Assembly: GCA_004298465.1 (NCBI GenBank)
Contig: SCRT01000020.1
Coordinates: 62,001-126,000 of the forward strand
DNA: 64,000 nt
DNA from: Nevskiaceae bacterium
GTDB lineage: Bacteria > Pseudomonadota > Gammaproteobacteria > Nevskiales > Nevskiaceae
Direction: 5' to 3'
The notes below the pieces were generated by a model, which saw only the letters and a program-made list of their open reading frames with translations, did not search any database and was not told the DNA's origin. Below, piece after piece: positions 62,132 to 64,000 of this stretch (position 1 is the stretch's first letter; each line of letters opens with the position of its first letter). Position numbers and translations under genes: made by a program.

Positions 62132-63030
62132 TGATCGCCGGCCCGCAACTCGCAGCCGACCCGCGGTCGCTGGCGACGCTGAAGGCGCAGGCCAGCAGGG
62201 ACGGCACGCATTCGGACGCCACGCTGCGCGAAGTCGCCCGCCAGTTCGAGGCTGTGTTCGCCCAGATGATGATCAAGTCGATGCGCGCCACGCATCTGGG
62301 CGACGACGGGCTGGGTAACGCCGGACAGCTGTATACGTCGCTGTTCGACCAGCAGATTGCCCAATCCATGACCAAGGGTCGTGGACTGGGCCTCGCCAAC
62401 ATGCTGATGCAGCAGCTCAAGAACCGGGTCGGCGGCCCAGAGAACACACAAGCGGCGGTCACTGCCCTCACACTCAAGTCCACGGACCGCATCGCCAACC
62501 GTCTTGCCGCTTCGCCTGCGGATGGCGTGGCCGCGCCTTCAGCAAGCACCGCAGCGGACGTTCCCGCACATATCCAGAGCTTCGTCAATCGCTTGCTGCC
62601 GCACGTGAAACAGGCGGCGGAAAAGCTCGGCGTCTCAGCGCGCATGATCATCGCTCAGGCCGCGTTGGAAACCGGCTGGGGCAGCCACGGGCTCGGCGAC
62701 GGTGGCCATAATCTGTTCGGCATCAAGGCCACCGGCAGTATCCCGGCCACGCCCGCCGCGACAACGGAATTCATCGACGGCACAGCACGCAACGTTGTGG
62801 CGAACTTTCGACGCTATATGTCTGACGGCGAATCCGTCGCCGACTACGCCCGACTCATCGGTAACAATCCGCGCTACAGCGCCGTAGCGGGCAGCGGCGA
62901 CAACGCTCAGCGCTTCGCCTCGGCGCTGCAGAACGCCGGTTACGCCACTGATCCGGATTACGCGCGCAAGCTCACGGCGGTTGCGCAATCGCCGGATCTC
63001 GCGGCGGCCCTCAAGGCGGCTGCAACATGA
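62131..63030 (+). CDS. flgJ: Flagellar rod cap and peptidoglycan hydrolase FlgJ
   Basis: Rod-capping scaffold fused to a beta-N-acetylglucosaminidase that opens the peptidoglycan for the rod. The 299-residue product has the N-terminal rod-binding domain (about 25-105; EVARQFEAVFAQMMIKSMRA, LYTSLFDQQIAQSM) and a C-terminal hydrolase domain (about 150-299; VSARMIIAQAALETGWGSHG with catalytic Glu, NLFGIKATGS, RRYMSDGESVADYARLIGNN). Confidence 0.96.
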   Translation: MIAGPQLAADPRSLATLKAQASRDGTHSDATLREVARQFEAVFAQMMIKSMRATHLGDDGLGNAGQLYTSLFDQQIAQSMTKGRGLGLANMLMQQLKNRVGGPENTQAAVTALTLKSTDRIANRLAASPADGVAAPSASTAADVPAHIQSFVNRLLPHVKQAAEKLGVSARMIIAQAALETGWGSHGLGDGGHNLFGIKATGSIPATPAATTEFIDGTARNVVANFRRYMSDGESVADYARLIGNNPRYSAVAGSGDNAQRFASALQNAGYATDPDYARKLTAVAQSPDLAAALKAAAT

Positions 63031-63151
63031 ACCAGCCACCCACCCGCCATGTTCCGAATACCGCCACACGCGCTTCCCTGCGATGCATCGAACGCTGCCT
63101 TTCCAGGGGCCACCGTCCAATGACCGCTCGTCGGCTGCCTGCAGGGTCACC

Positions 63152-63178
63152 TAAAGTTTTTTCGTCCGCTGTCGATGC
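63152..63178 (+). promoter_or_regulatory. Sigma-28 promoter of flgK
   Basis: TAAAGTTT (63152-63159), 11 bp, GTCGATGC (63171-63178), about 50 bases before the flgK ATG in the 197-bp gap after flgJ. It shows that flgK is a late (class IV-type) gene separate from the flgB operon. The rest of this gap is unremarkable. Confidence 0.85.
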
Positions 63179-63227
63179 CGTGGGTGAAAGCGGGTAATTC
63201 GGCCGCAGGAATTTCGAGGATCACGCC

Positions 63228-64000
63228 ATGCCTGACATGCTGAGTATCGGTGCATCGTCGCTGCTGGCCTACCAGCAGGCGCTCGCCACCGTATCCAACA
63301 ACATCGCGAACGCGAACACACCGGGCTATAGCCGTCAGACCACCGCCCTGCAGGCACAGGCAGGCTCACCCACGGGTGCCGGAACGTTTGGCGCCGGCGT
63401 CAGCGCGGTCAGCGTCTCGCGCCAGCAGAGCCCGTTCGCCACCAGCTCGCTGTGGTCGGCCACTTCCGCCAGCGCCGCAACCGCTGCGGTCGCTGCCGCA
63501 AGCACCCAGATCGACAACCAGCTGTCTTCGCAGAGCCTTTCTCTCGCCCAGCCCCTTAGCAGCTTCTTCGATGCGCTGGACGGCTGGGCCACGGCTCCCA
63601 CCGACCCGGCCTCGCGCCAGGCGGTACTGGGTGCCGCCCAGACCCTGGCGACCCTGTGGAACTCCACGGACCAGCAACTGCAGAGCATCGGCAACAACCT
63701 CACACAGCAAGCCGGTGCGTCCGTCTCCCAGATCAACACGTTGACGCAACAGATCGCCGACTTCAACAACGCCATCACGGTGGCCACCGGCCAGGGCGGC
63801 GGCAACCCGCCCAACGACCTGCTCGATCAGCGCGATGCCGCCATCGGCCAACTAGCCGCCCAGATCGGCATCAGCACCGTGACGAATAGCTCCGGTGTGA
63901 TGAGTGTCTACACCGGCAGCGGCCAAGCGCTGGTGCTGGGTGCACAGGCCACGCAAGTTAGCCTCGCCTCGTCACCGAACACCGGGGAGTTGCAGCTGCG
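63228..64000 (+). CDS. flgK: Flagellar hook-filament junction protein FlgK, N-terminal 257 residues (cut by window edge)
   Basis: First hook-filament junction protein (HAP1). The frame starts MPDMLSIGASSLLAYQQALA and continues TVSNNIANANTPGYSRQTT, the rod/hook/HAP signature, then a Ser/Ala-rich helical region and DQRDAAIGQLAAQIGI; it is still open at 64000. Its export is helped by FlgN, encoded at 53223. Controlled by the sigma-28 promoter upstream. Confidence 0.95.
   Translation, partial: MPDMLSIGASSLLAYQQALATVSNNIANANTPGYSRQTTALQAQAGSPTGAGTFGAGVSAVSVSRQQSPFATSSLWSATSASAATAAVAAASTQIDNQLSSQSLSLAQPLSSFFDALDGWATAPTDPASRQAVLGAAQTLATLWNSTDQQLQSIGNNLTQQAGASVSQINTLTQQIADFNNAITVATGQGGGNPPNDLLDQRDAAIGQLAAQIGISTVTNSSGVMSVYTGSGQALVLGAQATQVSLASSPNTGELQL

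Overview
The window reads as a piece of a GC-rich (roughly two-thirds G+C by eye) gammaproteobacterial chromosome, densely coded, with no insertion sequence, prophage, CRISPR array, rRNA or tRNA that I can see. Several gene orders fit the Xanthomonadales/Nevskiales side of the class: hrcA-grpE-dnaK-dnaJ opposite nadK-recN, amgK-murU opposite lptD-surA-pdxA-rsmA, and flgN-flgM-flgA opposite cheV-flgBCDEFGHIJK under sigma-54 and sigma-28 promoters. A GGGATTG-type intergenic repeat and a GTAGGAGCGGG-type REP palindrome point the same way. The exact genus cannot be fixed from the sequence.

Layout. 1-8163 (all minus): pnp (cut by the window edge), rpsO, holA, an alpha/beta hydrolase, a hotdog thioesterase, pyrD, an unusual ABC1/UbiB-like kinase and ribA; the last three overlap by 4 bp each. 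8445-9437 (plus): an Ala/Pro-rich membrane-anchored protein closed by a strong terminator. 9501-13170 (minus): a lipid-modification unit of ferredoxin-type reductase, fatty acid desaturase and lipase-like hydrolase behind a promoter with two 18-bp operator-like sites. 13473-16105: a thioredoxin-NHL protein facing a YVTN beta-propeller. 16138-24268 (minus): radical SAM protein, AhpD-like protein, acyl-CoA synthetase, kup, dapB, haloalkane dehalogenase, sterol-desaturase-family protein. 24380-29722 (plus): ArsR-rhodanese regulator, TVP38 membrane protein, ArsS, two arsenosugar-type glycosyltransferases and an MFS transporter.

29750-37613: heat-shock chaperone operon (minus) and nadK-recN (plus). 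37856-42645: Baeyer-Villiger-type monooxygenase, patatin phospholipase, and murU/amgK for cell-wall sugar recycling. 42885-50848 (plus): outer-membrane LPS assembly (lptD, surA), pdxA, rsmA, a small exported protein and aguA-aguB for putrescine synthesis. 50849-51411 is a 563-bp non-coding stretch with a REP palindrome, a consensus DnaA box and two diverged copies of a structured element. 51412-53076: acyl-CoA dehydrogenase and a group III truncated haemoglobin. 53223-64000: flagellar rod, hook, rings and regulators, ending inside flgK.

The window combines housekeeping blocks with accessory lipid and xenobiotic oxidation genes (desaturase, BVMO, dehalogenase, acyl-CoA synthetase and dehydrogenase) and an arsenosugar-type cluster that lacks a visible ArsM. 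The best candidates for something undescribed are the paired hairpin element at 51032-51299, the ABC1 kinase with rewritten signature motifs, the ArsR-rhodanese-led arsenosugar-type cluster, and the paired operator of the desaturase operon. Function calls rest on recognised motifs and family resemblance; no database search was possible.
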